Shown here: positions 22,226 through 33,664 of the stretch, one piece after another
How the letters are laid out: every line of letters begins with the position of its first letter
Numbering within the stretch: position 1 is the first letter of the stretch
NCBI GenBank assembly: GCA_949130495.1
Contig: OX422218.1
Span: 44,586,651 to 44,650,650 of the forward strand
Origin: Sambucus nigra
Taxonomy: Eukaryota > Streptophyta > Magnoliopsida > Dipsacales > Adoxaceae
Direction: 5' to 3'
DNA length: 64,000 nucleotides
The notes under the pieces: generated by a model
Database searches by the model: none
What the model saw: only the letters and a program-made list of their open reading frames with translations
What the model was told of the DNA's origin: nothing
Translations under genes and position numbers: made by a program

Positions 22226-25200
22226 TCACTGGTAATACTTCCTAAGATGCTTGGCATGCCATGGATTCTTGAACTCTTTTCCTTCCAATGTCTCAATTCT
22301 GTAAGTTCCAGGTCAGACAATTGCTGAAATGCGATACGACCCATACTAATTAGCCTCAAGTTTGTTGTTCTTCTGGATTACCTTCTTCATCACATAATCT
22401 CCCTCCTTTAAGTTGATAGGCTTCATTCCTTTATTGTAGAAATGGGTTATTCTTTGCTAGTATGCTGCATTTCATAAAGCAGCGTCCTCATGTACCTCCT
22501 CCAGTATATCCAAATCCAATCTTAGCATTAAATCACTTATAGTAGAGTTGAAGTTCCATACTCTATGGGACGGGAGGCCCAATTCAACAAGTATTACTGC
22601 CTTAGTCCCAAATGCTAACATGTATGAAGATTCTCCCGTTGCAGTCCTTGAAGTGGTTCGGTATGCCCACAGAATAGAGTGCAACTCATTAATTCGGTTT
22701 CCCTTTTCATCATCAAGTCTTCTTTTCAACCCATTAAGTAGAGTTATATTTGTAACTTCATTTTTCCCATTGCTCTGAGGATGACCTAGAACATAATGCA
22801 TCTTTTGGACATTGGATTGAGCATAATAAGTGGTAAATTCTTTATTATCAAACTGTGTGCCGTGGTCGGTAATGAAGGCATAAGGCAACCCATATCTGCA
22901 AATGATATTCTTCCAAATGAATTGTTAGAGCTTCTCATATAGCATGTCCACTAAGGGTTCTGCCTCCACCCATTTTGTAAAGTAGTCCACAACAACGATT
23001 AAGTACCTGAATATTCCTCTGGTGGACGATAAAGGGATGACTAAGTCTATTCTCCAAATTGAAAACGGCCAAGGTAAAGTGATTGGAGTGAGAGCAGCCT
23101 ATGGAGTCTTTCGAATGCTGGAATACCTTTGGCACTTGTCATATTTCTTAGCAAAGGCTACACAATCCTCTCACATAGTTGGCCAAAAGTATCCTTATGT
23201 ACTAATTCGTTACAATAGTGTCTTGCCTTCTATGTGAGCTCTACAAGATCCTTTATGCACCTCCTGGATTAGGTCTTAAACCTCTGTTAGATGAACACAA
23301 CGCTGTAAGATAGCTGTCAATCCTTTTATGTATAACATTCTTTTGTCCAGCACATATCTTGCTACTTTGTACTTCAGTTTTTTGGTCATAATTATATCTG
23401 GTGGCAGAGCTATGATCTGATGGGATCCATCCAAGATGACTCCATATTTACTGTGATAAAATTAATCATCATGTCTTCATCTATACTCTTATTTTCTATA
23501 ATCTCGATGAAAATAGTTCTTGAAAGCTCAATTCTTGTTGCTGAAGCTAGCCGAGCGAGTGCCTCTACTCGGGCATTCTCTAATCCTGGTACTCTGCTCA
23601 TCTTAATAGTCGATAATTTGGTTATCACCACCAATGCTTTAGACATGTATCTAGTCATCAACTCTCCTTTAGCTCCATATAAGTTCAATATTTGGTTTAC
23701 CACCAATGGAGAATCACTCTGTGCCACAACTTGCTCGGCATTCAAGGATTAGGTCAAACTCAAACCCATAATGAGAGATACATACTCTGCTTCATTATTT
23801 GAGGATTGGAAATGGAATCGCATAGCATATTCAATATCTATCCCATCAGGAGTGTTAAGTATTATACTTGATCCACTGCCAGTTGCACAAGATGATCCAT
23901 CAACGTACAAGCTCCATATCGAGAGATTATCATCAAATGCTTGGTCTATCAGAATCCCATTATGGAATATTTTTCTCCTCGCATCCTCATACTTCCCTGA
24001 CACCTCCTAATCTCTAGGAGAGGAATCATGTAAGTCTTCAGTGATTTCTTATGACCTTTTTTCTGATGAGGGTTGCTCGGATGGTTGATCGTTGACAGAC
24101 TTAATTGGACTATTCCTTCCTATGCCTTGTTCTGCCTGCACTCCCTGTTGCTCAGGGGTCTCAAATTAAATGAATTCAGCAATGAAATCTACCATGGCTT
24201 GTCCTTTTAATAAAGACCTTGGTTCATACACAATATCTTACTCCCCTAATTCTATTGCCCAGTACATCAATCTTCCAAACTTCTCCAATTTAAGCAAGGC
24301 TTGCCTAAGAGGCATATCAGTGTACACCACAATTGTATGGGCTTGAAAGTATGGCTTCATCCATCTGGATGCCTCAATCAATGCCAATGCTAACTTCTCC
24401 AGGTGTGGGTATCTGATTTCTGCTCCTCAAAAAGCTTTACTAGTGTAGTAGACTGGTTTTTGAACTCCATTCTCTTCTCAGATTAAGGCAAAAGTTACAG
24501 TTGACTCAGAGACCGCTAAGTAAAAATATAATCTTTCTCCCAAAATTGGTCGAAAAAGCAGTGGGGGTGATCTCGGGTACTTTTTCAAGTCCATAAAATA
24601 TTTTTCACACTCGTCGTTCCATTTGAAACTCTTTTTGAGCAATTTGAAGAATGGCAAGCACCTATATATAACTCGAGACATAAATATGTTCAGAGCTGCT
24701 ACTCACCCAGTTAGCCATTATACCTCATTCTTGCAAATAGGGAACTATATTTCAAGTAGTGCCTTGATCTTATCTGGGTTTTGACTCAATTCCCCTATGA
24801 TTTACTATACACCCAAGGAACATTACTTCCTGTACTCCAAACATGCACTTGGTAGGGTTTAATCTCATCTGGTATTTTTTCTAGTTGGTCAAAAGTTTGG
24901 CTAATATCAATAATATGATCGGCCACTTTCTTAATCTTCATCAGCACATCATCGACATAAACTTTCGTATTTTTGCCTATTTTCTCCTCAAAAATTTTTT
25001 TCACCAACCTCTGGTAAGTAGCACCTGCATTTTTCAAACCAAATGGCATAACATTATAGCAATAAGTTCCTCAGGGAGTAATACAAGAAGTGATTTCCCT
25101 ATCTTCAGGCTTCATCTTGACCTGCTTATAACCGGAGTACGCATCTATGAAACTGAGTAGTTTATGTCATGAAGTAGTGTCAACAAGATGCTCAATTCGT

Positions 25201-25655
25201 GGTGAAGTAAAATGATCCTTTTGGGCACGCTTTGTTTAAATTCGTGAAGTCTACGCACATTCTCCACTTGTTATTCTTCTTATTGACCATTACTACATTG
25301 GCCAACCAATCTGGATACTTCACTTCATCAATGAAAGCAGATCTTTGAAGCTTTTTAACTTCCTCCTGAATGGCTTGATTCTTCTCGAGACTAAACACTC
25401 TTCACCTTTGCTTTACAGGTTTGGCAACCTCATTAACATTGAGCCTGTAGTAAATAAGTTAGGATAAATCCCGGTCATATCTTCATCACTCCAGGCGAGC
25501 ACATACTTCCCTTGTCTAAGAAAATTCACTAGTTACTATTTAACAACGGGATCCAGTGTTGTTCCTATTTGAGTGGAGCGTCGTGGCTTGTCATCGTCCA
25601 GCACAATACTCTCCGTTGCTTCCACTATCTGACCCTTCACCAATTTTATTTTATT
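22226..25655 (-). pseudogene. pol: pol of Tat element A: RT, RNase H, aRNase H, integrase
   Basis: Read from 25655 down. RT begins with KYPDWLANVVMVNKKNNKWR and DFTNLNKACPKG (25192-25398); then PFGLKNAGATYQRLVKK and the catalytic YVDD (24948-24959). RNase H region 24200-24700 (FKWNDECEKYF, FQAHTIVVYTDMPLRQAL). Second RNase H 23560-24003: SLYVDGSSCATGSG (Asp), SNNEAEY (Glu), AQSDSPLV (Asp); its acidic residues are kept. Integrase 22226-23300: DLVIPLSS, ITDHGTQF and a retained Glu in GKNEVTN, then an AYRTT segment and the C-terminal HLRKYYQ followed by the stop at 22226-22228. Frameshifts and stops are frequent, worst between 24700 and 25190. It would make cDNA and integrate it if intact. This is the downstream half; gag-pro lies beyond element E. 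Confidence 0.85.
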
Positions 25656-25964
25656 TGTAAGGACATATTTTCATAGGTCCATTATCAATTTATTATGTCA
25701 TATACCGCTACACCGTCAAAGAGCATTCAAGAGACATCTACATGAACGACCTATCCAAATTACTCAAGTTCTTCATCATTCAAGACTCCGTGAAGTTTAC
25801 TTTGGTAAGTTTATGTTTTAAATACCTTAACTTTTCACTTAGAGATTTTCGAAGATTTTTACAAAATATTTTCTAAGTGTTGGAGCGGACTTTTTTGTCA
25901 AATATTGAGAATGAGTATTTTTTTAAGTTTTGAAGCGGACCTCGATTTTGATGCCCAGGTCATT

Positions 25965-26075
25965 CGCGCGAGATCGCATCTCGTTCGAACGAGTTTGGAA
26001 GTCGCACGATGTCGTTTGAATGATATGCGTACTTCGTTCGAGCGACATATGCTTCTCGTTCGAACGAGCTCGAAT
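25965..26075. repeat. TCGTTCGAACGAG palindrome cluster in E 5' LTR
   Basis: Repeated CTCGTTCGAACGAG, TCGTTTGAATGA, TTCGTTCGAGCGA and GCGCGAGATCGC type motifs within about 110 bp, repeated in the 3' LTR at 29582-29695. CpG-dense compared with the AT-rich background. Confidence 0.8.
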
Positions 26076-26095
26076 TTCGAGGCGGTGCATTTTTG

Positions 26096-26103
26096 TATAA
26101 ATA
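26096..26103 (+). promoter_or_regulatory. TATA box of E 5' LTR
   Basis: TATAAATA downstream of the palindrome cluster; the 3' LTR has TATATATA at the same place (29720-29727). Probable transcription start region for the element. Confidence 0.5.
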
Positions 26104-26730
26104 CTCATTAAATGGTAACGTTTTTATTAAGAAGTCCATACGTTTTCCAGAACAGAAACAGTGCCAAAGCAGTAATCTTTAGGCTTCTTCCTTTAGGGTT
26201 TTAATACCTTTTTTGTTTTCAATTCACAAAACTCCCATAAGCTTTAGTGAATTGTTTTAGTGTTCAAGAACATAACTTTTTCCCTTATTTATTCTTTGTG
26301 GGGAGAGCTCTACAACCGACAGCTGCGTGCTATTTTGGAGGGAGTCCTTGTGAAGATTTCAGACTCCGTGTCTTAAATTGCGGTCCTTGTGGTATAGCTG
26401 CGCGTGAACCACTGCAGATTTCTAGCCGTTGCTTTGAAGGTTTGACGAAGACACCGTGCGTTACTCTTGTGGGCGATGCACGTTGGTATGTAATTCAATG
26501 GTCTTGTAAACTTTTCAAAGTTCTAGATATAAAAGGTTTTTCCCTGCGTGGATTTTTCCTTAAGCTTGTGTCGCATGCTTTATTTATTTTATGGTTTGAC
26601 ACACGCACACACGCAGTTGAATGAATTGGGGCTGATTTATTTTGGTTTAAAAATTTACACTAATTAAATAAGTGTGCCAACGTAGAAAGTTGTGAATTTA
26701 ATCAATTATCACTGTTGCACTTTCACAAAT

Positions 26731-26741
26731 TGGTATCAGAG
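26731..26741 (+). other. Primer-binding site of element E
   Basis: TGGTATCAGAG followed by AGGG, three bases after the LTR; initiator-Met tRNA type with a mismatch at the next position. Confidence 0.85.
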
Positions 26742-26844
26742 AGGGTTACGCTAATTTATCGCGTATTCCTATTTTCCGCAAAATCGTGTGATATTGATTT
26801 TTTTTTTGAAAAAATCAGTTTTGTGAAAAATCGCACTTTTTTCA

Positions 26845-27720
26845 ATGGTACGCCCGTTTAATGAGGAGCCTATTTTTGAAAAAGTTCACGACCGTGCTGA
26901 AAAATTAAAAAGTTTGAATTTGAAACTTCGCAAAAGAATTAAAGTTTTGGAAAAAGAAAATTCTCTCTTTAAAAGTAAGATTGAATATTTGCAAGCGTTT
27001 CAAACTCAAAGTGATATTTGTCGTGAGCACTTTGGTAATTTGTGTATTGATTTTGATTCTTTGAAAATTGCCAAAAAGAAGAGTGATGAGAAAGTCCTAG
27101 TTTTAGAGAATGAATTGAAGGACTTAAAAAATTCTAGGGTTCCCGTTTGTGCCATCGAGGATAAAAAATTAATCGATGATTTTACAGCACGTGAAAAGAC
27201 TCTTAGGGATAAGTTTGTTTTAATTGAGGGGGAACGTGATAAACTGTTAAGTTTAATTGAAAATTTGAAAAATAAATCCCTGTCTTTGGAAGAGTCTAAT
27301 TCTTTGCTTGAGTAAAAAATTTTGAAGTTAAAAAATGATTTGACTGGATCAAGTAGGTTTGATAGTGATGGTAATGGCTCATCTTGTTCTCATGCTTTTA
27401 GTGCTAAAGCCAAAACCATTATTTGTTTTAGAGGGTCAACCGTTCCAAAGGATGTTCAAAAATATCACACTTTAGGTGTCGTTCCACCTGTTTACACATG
27501 TTCATATTGTGGTAGGAAAGGTCACATTAGGAGATTTTGTTTTGATCTTGGAAGAAATCCTAGGAATTCAAAGTCTAGTGTTTTGTTGGTTCACAAAACC
27601 CCGTGTCGACGTATTACATCCGTTTGGGTTAGTAAATCACTTTTGGATACACTAGATTTTAGAATAGTTGATTCTCATTTGCTTGCACACGATTCTTCTC
27701 TTGCCATATCATATAGATGA
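26845..27720 (+). pseudogene. Gag-like coiled-coil and zinc-knuckle ORF of element E
   Basis: One frame of 292 codons with a single in-frame TAA at 27313-27315. The first ~155 residues are Lys/Glu/Leu-rich with heptad-like spacing (KLKSLNLKLRKRIKVLEKEN), predicted coiled coil. After the stop, a CCHC knuckle CSYCGRKGHIRRFC lies at 27499-27540. This resembles the C-terminal half of Copia Gag proteins of SIRE-like elements; the usual N-terminal gag domain is absent. ATG 26845 is the first start after the primer-binding site. The ORF could package RNA only with help from an autonomous relative. Except for the stop it is intact, which suggests recent activity. Confidence 0.7.
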
Positions 27721-29280
27721 TTGTGTTTGCATGTTTGTCATATGCTAGTTATGTTGTTTGATATATTTTTGCTAGCGTTGTGACATGCACTTTTTGTATA
27801 GATTTTTAATTTTGAAATATTCTGAAAAATACAAAAATTTTGATAAAATTTTTAGAAAAATCCAAAAAAAAAATTGTATTTTGTTTGCACTGTTTATGGA
27901 TGAAGACTTAGGATGACCGAGTCACAACATCATTCGATTATTTTCCTGTGACTAGTTGATAGTGTTTTGATACAATGGGTCAATTCATCCTTGTGCTTTA
28001 TAATGTTTGGATTCATTAAGATGTAATTAAGTGTTACTTCCTACATGTTTGACTCATCTTTCCTTTATTGCACACATGCACGGATTTGTTTGATTATTGT
28101 GCTTGTCTTATCACATGTTGGTTGGGTGTTTTCACTTCAATCCTATCCTGAAAATGAACCAAGCGCGATAAATTTTGATAAGGAAATTGTGCATATAAGA
28201 ACCGTTTTGTGAGTTTGTGTGCTTTGTTGAAAAAACGGGGAAGGGCTGCGAAAGGTTCATTTTGCCTTTGCGAATACTAAGCCACCGTTAAATTGGACCT
28301 AAAAAATGGGGAAATTTTATTATCCGGGGTCCAAAGAGGTTTAAAAGAGCCTGAAAAAATTTAAAGGCAATAAAAAGAAATTCATGCCAAATTATGGGTC
28401 ATTTAGGTTTTTGCTCCAATTATCCAAAGTTTGAGAATTTAGTTTATTCTCCTCTCAAAGAAAATATTTATGAAGGTGTTTGGTTTGAGAATTAAAACGG
28501 GCTTGCACGTCCTTAAAAGTCTTGAAAATGAGCTAAATAGTTTTGGACGTTATTGGTGTGGAAATCATTTGACTTTGATTTGTTGATTTGCATAAGACAA
28601 TATCATTTAAATTCAACAAATTTTTACACCTAAGGATTCTTTTGATGTTCATTAGTGAGGGGTACACGTATGCATCGTGCACATATGATTGATTGAGTTT
28701 ATTTACCTATCGAATGTGTTCACACCCATTCATTTCATTTCCATGAATTGGTTGTTTGAGTTTAAATCCATGGTGTGATTTTTTTTGTATCCTATTTTTG
28801 TATAAAAAAATTTGTAAAATTCAAAAATAGTTTGTGAAATTTTTGGGGACATACCTTTGCATGCGCGTAGCTTGATCTTTGTTTGCTATGCATTTTGTCG
28901 TGACACTCCATGTTTTGATTTTTTTTCTCCTTATCTGTCTATTTGGGGACATCATAAAAAGGGGGAGAAAGAATTATCATGTTATGGGGGACTTTTTGCA
29001 TTATGGGGGAGATTTGATTATTAATACTTTATTCTTATATCATTTCAAACTCTATGCGTCACGAAGGTTTTTTCTTTATCTCGTGTGTGTAGGTACAAAA
29101 TTGAAGATTGATATGTTGCACACCCTGATGAGAAAATCTTTGAGATTTGACGAAGATGATTGAAGAACAGTTTTGAAGTCTTGCAAATTTATTCATGGGA
29201 GGGTAGATTTGTATAGGTAATTTGGTATTTGATAATTCGGATTTTTTATGTATGTACCAGCATAGACATAGGGGGAGATT
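27721..29280 (+). other. Non-coding 3' internal region of element E with polypurine motifs
   Basis: No protein domain recognised. Three purine-rich motifs occur: AAAAAGGGGGAGAAAG (28957-28972), TATGGGGGAGATTT (about 29002-29015) and TAGGGGGAGATT directly before the 3' LTR (29269-29280). The last is the working polypurine tract by position; the others may be ancestral copies or auxiliary priming sites. Confidence 0.65.
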
Positions 29281-30351
29281 TGTAAGGACATATTTTCATA
29301 GGTCCGTTATCAATTTATTATGTCATATACCGCTACACCGTCGAAAAGAATTCAAGAGACATCTACATCAAATATGAATCTGAATTACTCAAGTTCTTCA
29401 TCATTCAAGACTCCGCGAAGTTTACTTTGGTAAGGTTATGTTTTAAATACCTTAACTTTTCACTTAGAGCTTTTGGGAGATTTTTACAAAATATTTTCTA
29501 AGTTTGGAGCGGACTTTTTCGTCAAATATTGAGAATGAGTGTTTTTTTAAGTTTTGAAGCGGATCTCGATTTTGACACCTAGGTCGTTCGCGCGAGATCG
29601 CATCTCGTTCGAACGAGTTTGGAAGTCGCGCGATGTCGTTTGAACGACATGCGTACTTCGTTCGAGCGACATATGCTTCTCGTTCGAACGAGCTAGAATT
29701 TCGAGGCGGTGCATTTTTGTATATATACTCATTAAATGGTAACGTTTTCATTAAGAAGTCCATACGTTTTCCAGAACAGAAACACTGCCAAAGCAGTAAT
29801 CTTTAGGCTTCTTCCTTTAGGGTTTTAATCCCTTTTTTGTTTTCAATTCACAAAACTCCCATATGGTTTAGTGAATTGTTTTTGTGTTCAAGAACACAAC
29901 TTTTTCCCTTGTTTATTCTTTGTGGGGAGAGATCTACAACCGACAACTGCGTGCTATTGTGGAGGGAGTCCTTGTGAAGATTTCAGACTCCGTGTCTTAG
30001 ATTGCGGTACTTGTGGTATAGCTGCACGTGAATCACTGTAGATTTCTAGTCGTTGCTTTGAAGGTTTGACGAAGACACCGTGCGTTACTCTTGTGGGCGA
30101 TGCAAGTTGGTATGCAAGTCAATGGTCTTATAAACTTTTCAAAGTTATAGAAATAAAAGGTTTTGCCCTGTGGGGATTTTTCCTTAAGCTGGTGTTGCAT
30201 GCTTTATTTATTTTATGGTTTAACACACGCACACACGCAGTTGAATTATTTGGGGCTGATTTATTTTGGTTTAAAAATTGACACTAATTAAATAAGTGTG
30301 CCAACGTAGAAAGTTGCGAATTTAATCAATTATCACTGTTGCACTTTCACA
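29281..30351 (+). repeat. 3' LTR of element E
   Basis: 1071 bp, TGTAAGGACATA to GCACTTTCACA; aligns throughout with 25656-26727 with scattered substitutions. Confidence 0.92.
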
Positions 30352-32506
30352 TTTTCCTTTGGGTCTAAGGTTTCAACCTCAGATTCATCATGGGGTTCAG
30401 AGGTGTCCAAGTGGTGGTTCTCTTCTTCATCTCTGCTAAATCTTCTTATTCAGCAGATGATTATTAGCATTATCGAGCTACTTTTTGGTCGCCTTTTACA
30501 ACTCCCACTCCAATGTTTATTGGGAACTTTAAACATTGATGGACTGTAGATGGTACATCCTCAAACTTCTCCAACCCTACTCTCCACATTATCATGTTAT
30601 AAGCATAAAGAACATTTTGTCCATTACAAAGAAACGTATCTTCTCTGTTCGGCTGGTTGGCCATGTGCCTATCAACACCTCTACTTTAATTATTCCCAAG
30701 GGGAATACTTTTTTGTCAAAAAAACCTATTAAGGGTCTGTGGTAGGGCTCCAACTAGCTGAGCCTGAAGTCCAAACTTTTAAAAACAAGGATAAAACATA
30801 ATATATATCGAGTTTCCATTATCAACTAAAAATCTAGAAATAATTATATTCTCCTTTCTGACTTTAATTATAAGAGGATCATCATGGGGGTATAGTACCC
30901 CTGAGAGGTCATTTTTAGAAAAGCCGAACACTAGCTTGTCTTTGTTGACCTTCCTCGGCCGATCTTCTTTATCTAGATTAATCATCTATATATAGGAACA
31001 AGCTTGTTCCTCATTAAGGTATGCCTTCCTTTCAGTAGTATGGTCTCCTCCTCCTGCGTCTCCACTTGTAATCATTTGACAATCAAAAGAACCAAAATTG
31101 AGCATGAATACCTCATGTTCTGGTTGCCTGAGTTTCTTAGACAGGTCGGGATCATCCTCCAAATCATCTTCATGAGTCATCTTTTTCTCATCTCTGGGCT
31201 TGCAAGGAGACTTTGACCTTTGTCGAGCTCCATCTTTGTTCTGTCGATCAACAAATCTGTCTAACTTTCCTCTTCGGATGGGAGTTTTAATTTCATTTTG
31301 AAGGGCAATGCAATGATCTGTTGAGGGGTCATATTCTCTATGAAATTCATAATATTTGGATTTGTCCCTCTTAGTGGGGGAACTCCTTAGCTTCTTAGGC
31401 CAATGTACATCCTTGTTATGCTTGATTTCCTCCAAAATATTGTGGATGCCCATTGTCAATAGAGTGTAATTATTGTACTTCTTGAGTTAATCAATAATCC
31501 TTTTTTCTTTAATTCCTTGTGCTCCTTGGAATCTTTGTACTCATATCACTAGTTTAAATCCAAAGCAAAAATTACCAATGAATAGCTCAACAAGCTGATG
31601 GAACTAGAAATTTTCCCCCGAGGAAGATTGTTATACTAGATCTAAGAAGTTCATGTAATTGTCCCAGAGAATGCCCTGCATCTCATTTCATCGAGGATGG
31701 CATAGATGTCAGTTGTTGCCTGATATTGCTCTATATGAAGGACGGGATCAGTTTTCCCATCATATTTGGGAGTAACTATAGGAGCTTTAAACATTGAAGG
31801 TGTGGAAAAATCCGCAATAGCTTGTATGAAAGGATATCCCTTCACAAAGCTTATCTGCAAAGGGTTCTTGGCCTTAGCCATTTCTCCAAATCTATCTTCC
31901 AATTGATGGATGGAACCCTTCCATGCATTATTACTAGCGTCAGATCTGTGTGTTACTGCTTTTTCATTGCGGCCAGCTATTTTGTATTGACCTCTCCTCT
32001 TGTGAATGTTTCTTGGTACGACCAGTTCATCGAGCATCTGATATAGATTGGATTGAGTCTTCACGTTGATTGGTTAGTCGTCAAGTATTTATCCATAATA
32101 CCCTGGGAACATTTCTATTCCCCCTGGGTTCCAAATGATCAAAGGGATATGCTCGACTTAACCTTTCTGTGGCACTCAATCTTTCAGGAGTAAAAGACTG
32201 ATCATCATAGGGCTCCGATGTTCTGAGTGAAGAACTTTCTCCTAGGGGATAGGAAGTGTCTCTAGTAGTCCTGGATTGGCTATGTCTACTGCTTCTTGGA
32301 GGCGGTGGTGGCTTATTTACACGAGCAGATAAGGAAGGTAGTCTGGCTTGCAGGGTTAGTGTTAACTGCCTCATAGTATCTTACATAGCCTCTTATCCGC
32401 AGAAAAGACTAGCCAGGATTCCAATCAAATCACTGTCATTTGGTGGAGCAGAAGGAACAGGCGGGATGCCATCATTCCTAGTACTTAATTCAGGAATATC
32501 AACCAT
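30352..32506 (-). pseudogene. gag: gag and protease of Tat element A
   Basis: Starts at ATG 32506 (minus), 37 bp inside the primer site, reading MVDIPELSTRNDG. Two early stops, then a Ser/Arg/Pro-rich region (32081-32374), a frameshift, the gag core 31651-32064 (KAKNPLQ, PKYDGKTDPVLHIEQYQA), another frameshift, and 30986-31459, where the Tat zinc-finger-like motif reads KYYEFHREYDPSTDHC: its first Cys is Tyr. Protease follows with FLVDNGNS near 30820. A stop and a further open piece (30470-30664) lead to the edge of element E. Gag forms the particle and protease processes the polyprotein. Same gene order and about the same length as in element B. Several breaks; not functional. Confidence 0.82.
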
Positions 32507-32542
32507 GTTGAATAGTTAATGAGTGAAAAAGCTTAGAAACAT

Positions 32543-32562
32543 GTTCCCACAGACGATGCCAA
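32543..32562 (-). other. Primer-binding site of Tat element A
   Basis: The minus strand reads TTGGCATCGTCTGTGGGAAC, the counterpart of 43281-43300 in B and of the TGGCGCCGTCTGTGGGA-type site of Tat elements. The priming tRNA is not determined here. Confidence 0.7.
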
Positions 32563-32567
32563 TTTGC

Positions 32568-33028
32568 TGATGAAAAAAAACTAGATTATATCTAATTATT
32601 TGATCATAGATAAAATAAGTAAATAAGAGAAACATAAAATATTTTTTAAGTGGTTCGGCTAAAGGGAAAAGCCTACGTCCACAGTCGTGTATTGCATTAC
32701 CTTTGTTCAGGTGTGTCCCTCTCCCTTGGATTCAGGGATTACAATGTATTTATAACCCATGAGGGAGTACAAGAGTTGGAATATCAAAGGATGGAATGCC
32801 ATTATAAATTAGGCATTTACATTTGTACAACATTTATAATGTATATAACTGATGGCGCTTTACTAACCAGGTTGGTCGGTCTTCCTGCTGTTGGTCGGGC
32901 TTCTTAATATGTTGGTCGGTCTTCTTGCTGTTAGTCGAGGGATTATGCCTTGCTGACTAGGAATGATGCCATGTTGGATAACACATGTTCATTTATGATT
33001 GGTCCAGGTAATAAGGCGATTTTTAACA
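32568..33028 (-). repeat. 5' LTR of Tat element A
   Basis: 461 bp on the minus strand, from TGTTAAAAATCGCC (33028) to CATCA (32568). Contains GGGTTATAAATACATT and AGCCGAACCACTT segments also present in the B LTR. Includes the short tandem repeat at 32872-32938. Confidence 0.78.
32872..32938. repeat. Tandem ~20-bp repeat TTGGTCGG(T/G)CTTC
   Basis: Four degenerate units, each starting TTGGTCGG or TTAGTCGA and continuing CTTCnTGCTG. The TTGGTCGG core is also the core of the minisatellite downstream of B's integrase. Confidence 0.8.
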
Positions 33029-33036
33029 TCGACACT

Positions 33037-33233
33037 TGTTGAAAACAAAAGTCAACATCCTACATGGACCAACTACAAGCTAGCACGTGTCATCCAATGT
33101 GGAATAAGTCCAAGTCAGCATGATAGAATATCCCTACCAACATAGTTACCCAACCAACTAGGAAGCCCGAACAACAGCCAAAAATCCAATCTGTATTGCC
33201 AACCAAGTGCCAGTAGTCTTACAGTCTGTATTA
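33037..33233 (+). repeat. 5' LTR of Tat element B, first part
   Basis: Starts TGTTGAAAACAAAAGTCAAC, eight bases after the end of A's LTR. Interrupted at TATTA by element C and resumed at 42981. Confidence 0.72.
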
Positions 33234-33655
33234 TGTAACACACCGCATTTTTAGAGATAATTAAATTTCATATATGGGTGTAATTTGGAAATTTTAGGAA
33301 TTTCTTTGAATAATAATTTTTGGAATTTATGAGGGTTAGATGATTTCATAGGTGTGTTTCATCTACTTTTGGGATTAAGTAAATAAGTCGGACTATTTTA
33401 ATTACATGTCGCAGTTAGGTAAAGCAACAAAGTATAATATTGTAATTGGAAAATCCGCATTATGATGTATTGGGTTTAATTAGTGACTTTCGGTCAAGTA
33501 CCGCGGATGGAGATTTTGAATGTGCAGTTGATTTATGAATGGCCGAGATAGTCAGAATAGAGTATTCGGGAGTAGTGTTTAGATTTCAGGAATTTTTGGA
33601 TTAAAAGGGACTCGCAATTGAGTAAACGAGTCATTTTTGGGCCCTTATTTCTCCC

Positions 33656-33664
33656 TATATAAGG
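33656..33664 (+). promoter_or_regulatory. TATA box of C 5' LTR
   Basis: TATATAAGG, conserved at 40191-40199 in the 3' LTR, followed by a GA-rich tract (33668-33750). Probable pol II promoter of the element. Confidence 0.55.

Larger units (their letters stand above)
25656..26727 (+). repeat. 5' LTR of element E
   Basis: 1072 bp, TGTAAGGACATATTTTCATA to TTGCACTTTCACA; near-identical to 29281-30351. Contains the CpG-rich palindrome cluster and a TATA box. Confidence 0.92.
25656..30351 (+). mobile_element. Non-autonomous Copia-like LTR retrotransposon E
   Basis: Two LTRs of 1072 and 1071 bp starting TGTAAGGAC and ending TTTCACA, a TGGTATCAGAG primer site and a 2.55-kb internal region holding only a coiled-coil/zinc-knuckle ORF. 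No RT, protease or integrase. The GGGGGAGATT polypurine tract and zinc-knuckle type remind me of SIRE/Maximus Copia elements, but this is inference. It is inserted in A's polyprotein gene: A's coding sequence resumes on both sides. Flanking pentamers (TTATT left, TTTTC right) do not match cleanly, so the target duplication has decayed or an edge is off by a few bases. Confidence 0.85.
18226..33028 (-). mobile_element. Tat-lineage Ty3/gypsy retrotransposon A (with E nested)
   Basis: Minus-strand element: 5' LTR 32568-33028, primer-binding-type site 32543-32562, gag-pro from 32506 downward, interruption by element E (25656-30351), RT through integrase 25655-22226, a spacer, then ORFs on the opposite strand (18673-21449). 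A second, archaeal-type RNase H between RNase H and integrase, and antisense ORFs between integrase and the 3' LTR, are hallmarks of the Tat lineage (established knowledge). D interrupts the far end, so the 3' LTR is not seen. Many stops and frameshifts make it an old copy. Confidence 0.88.

Noticed and set aside
26247..26624. 125-codon plus-strand frame in the E LTR
   Set aside because: Lies wholly within the LTR; the 3' LTR copy is broken by stops; no domain.
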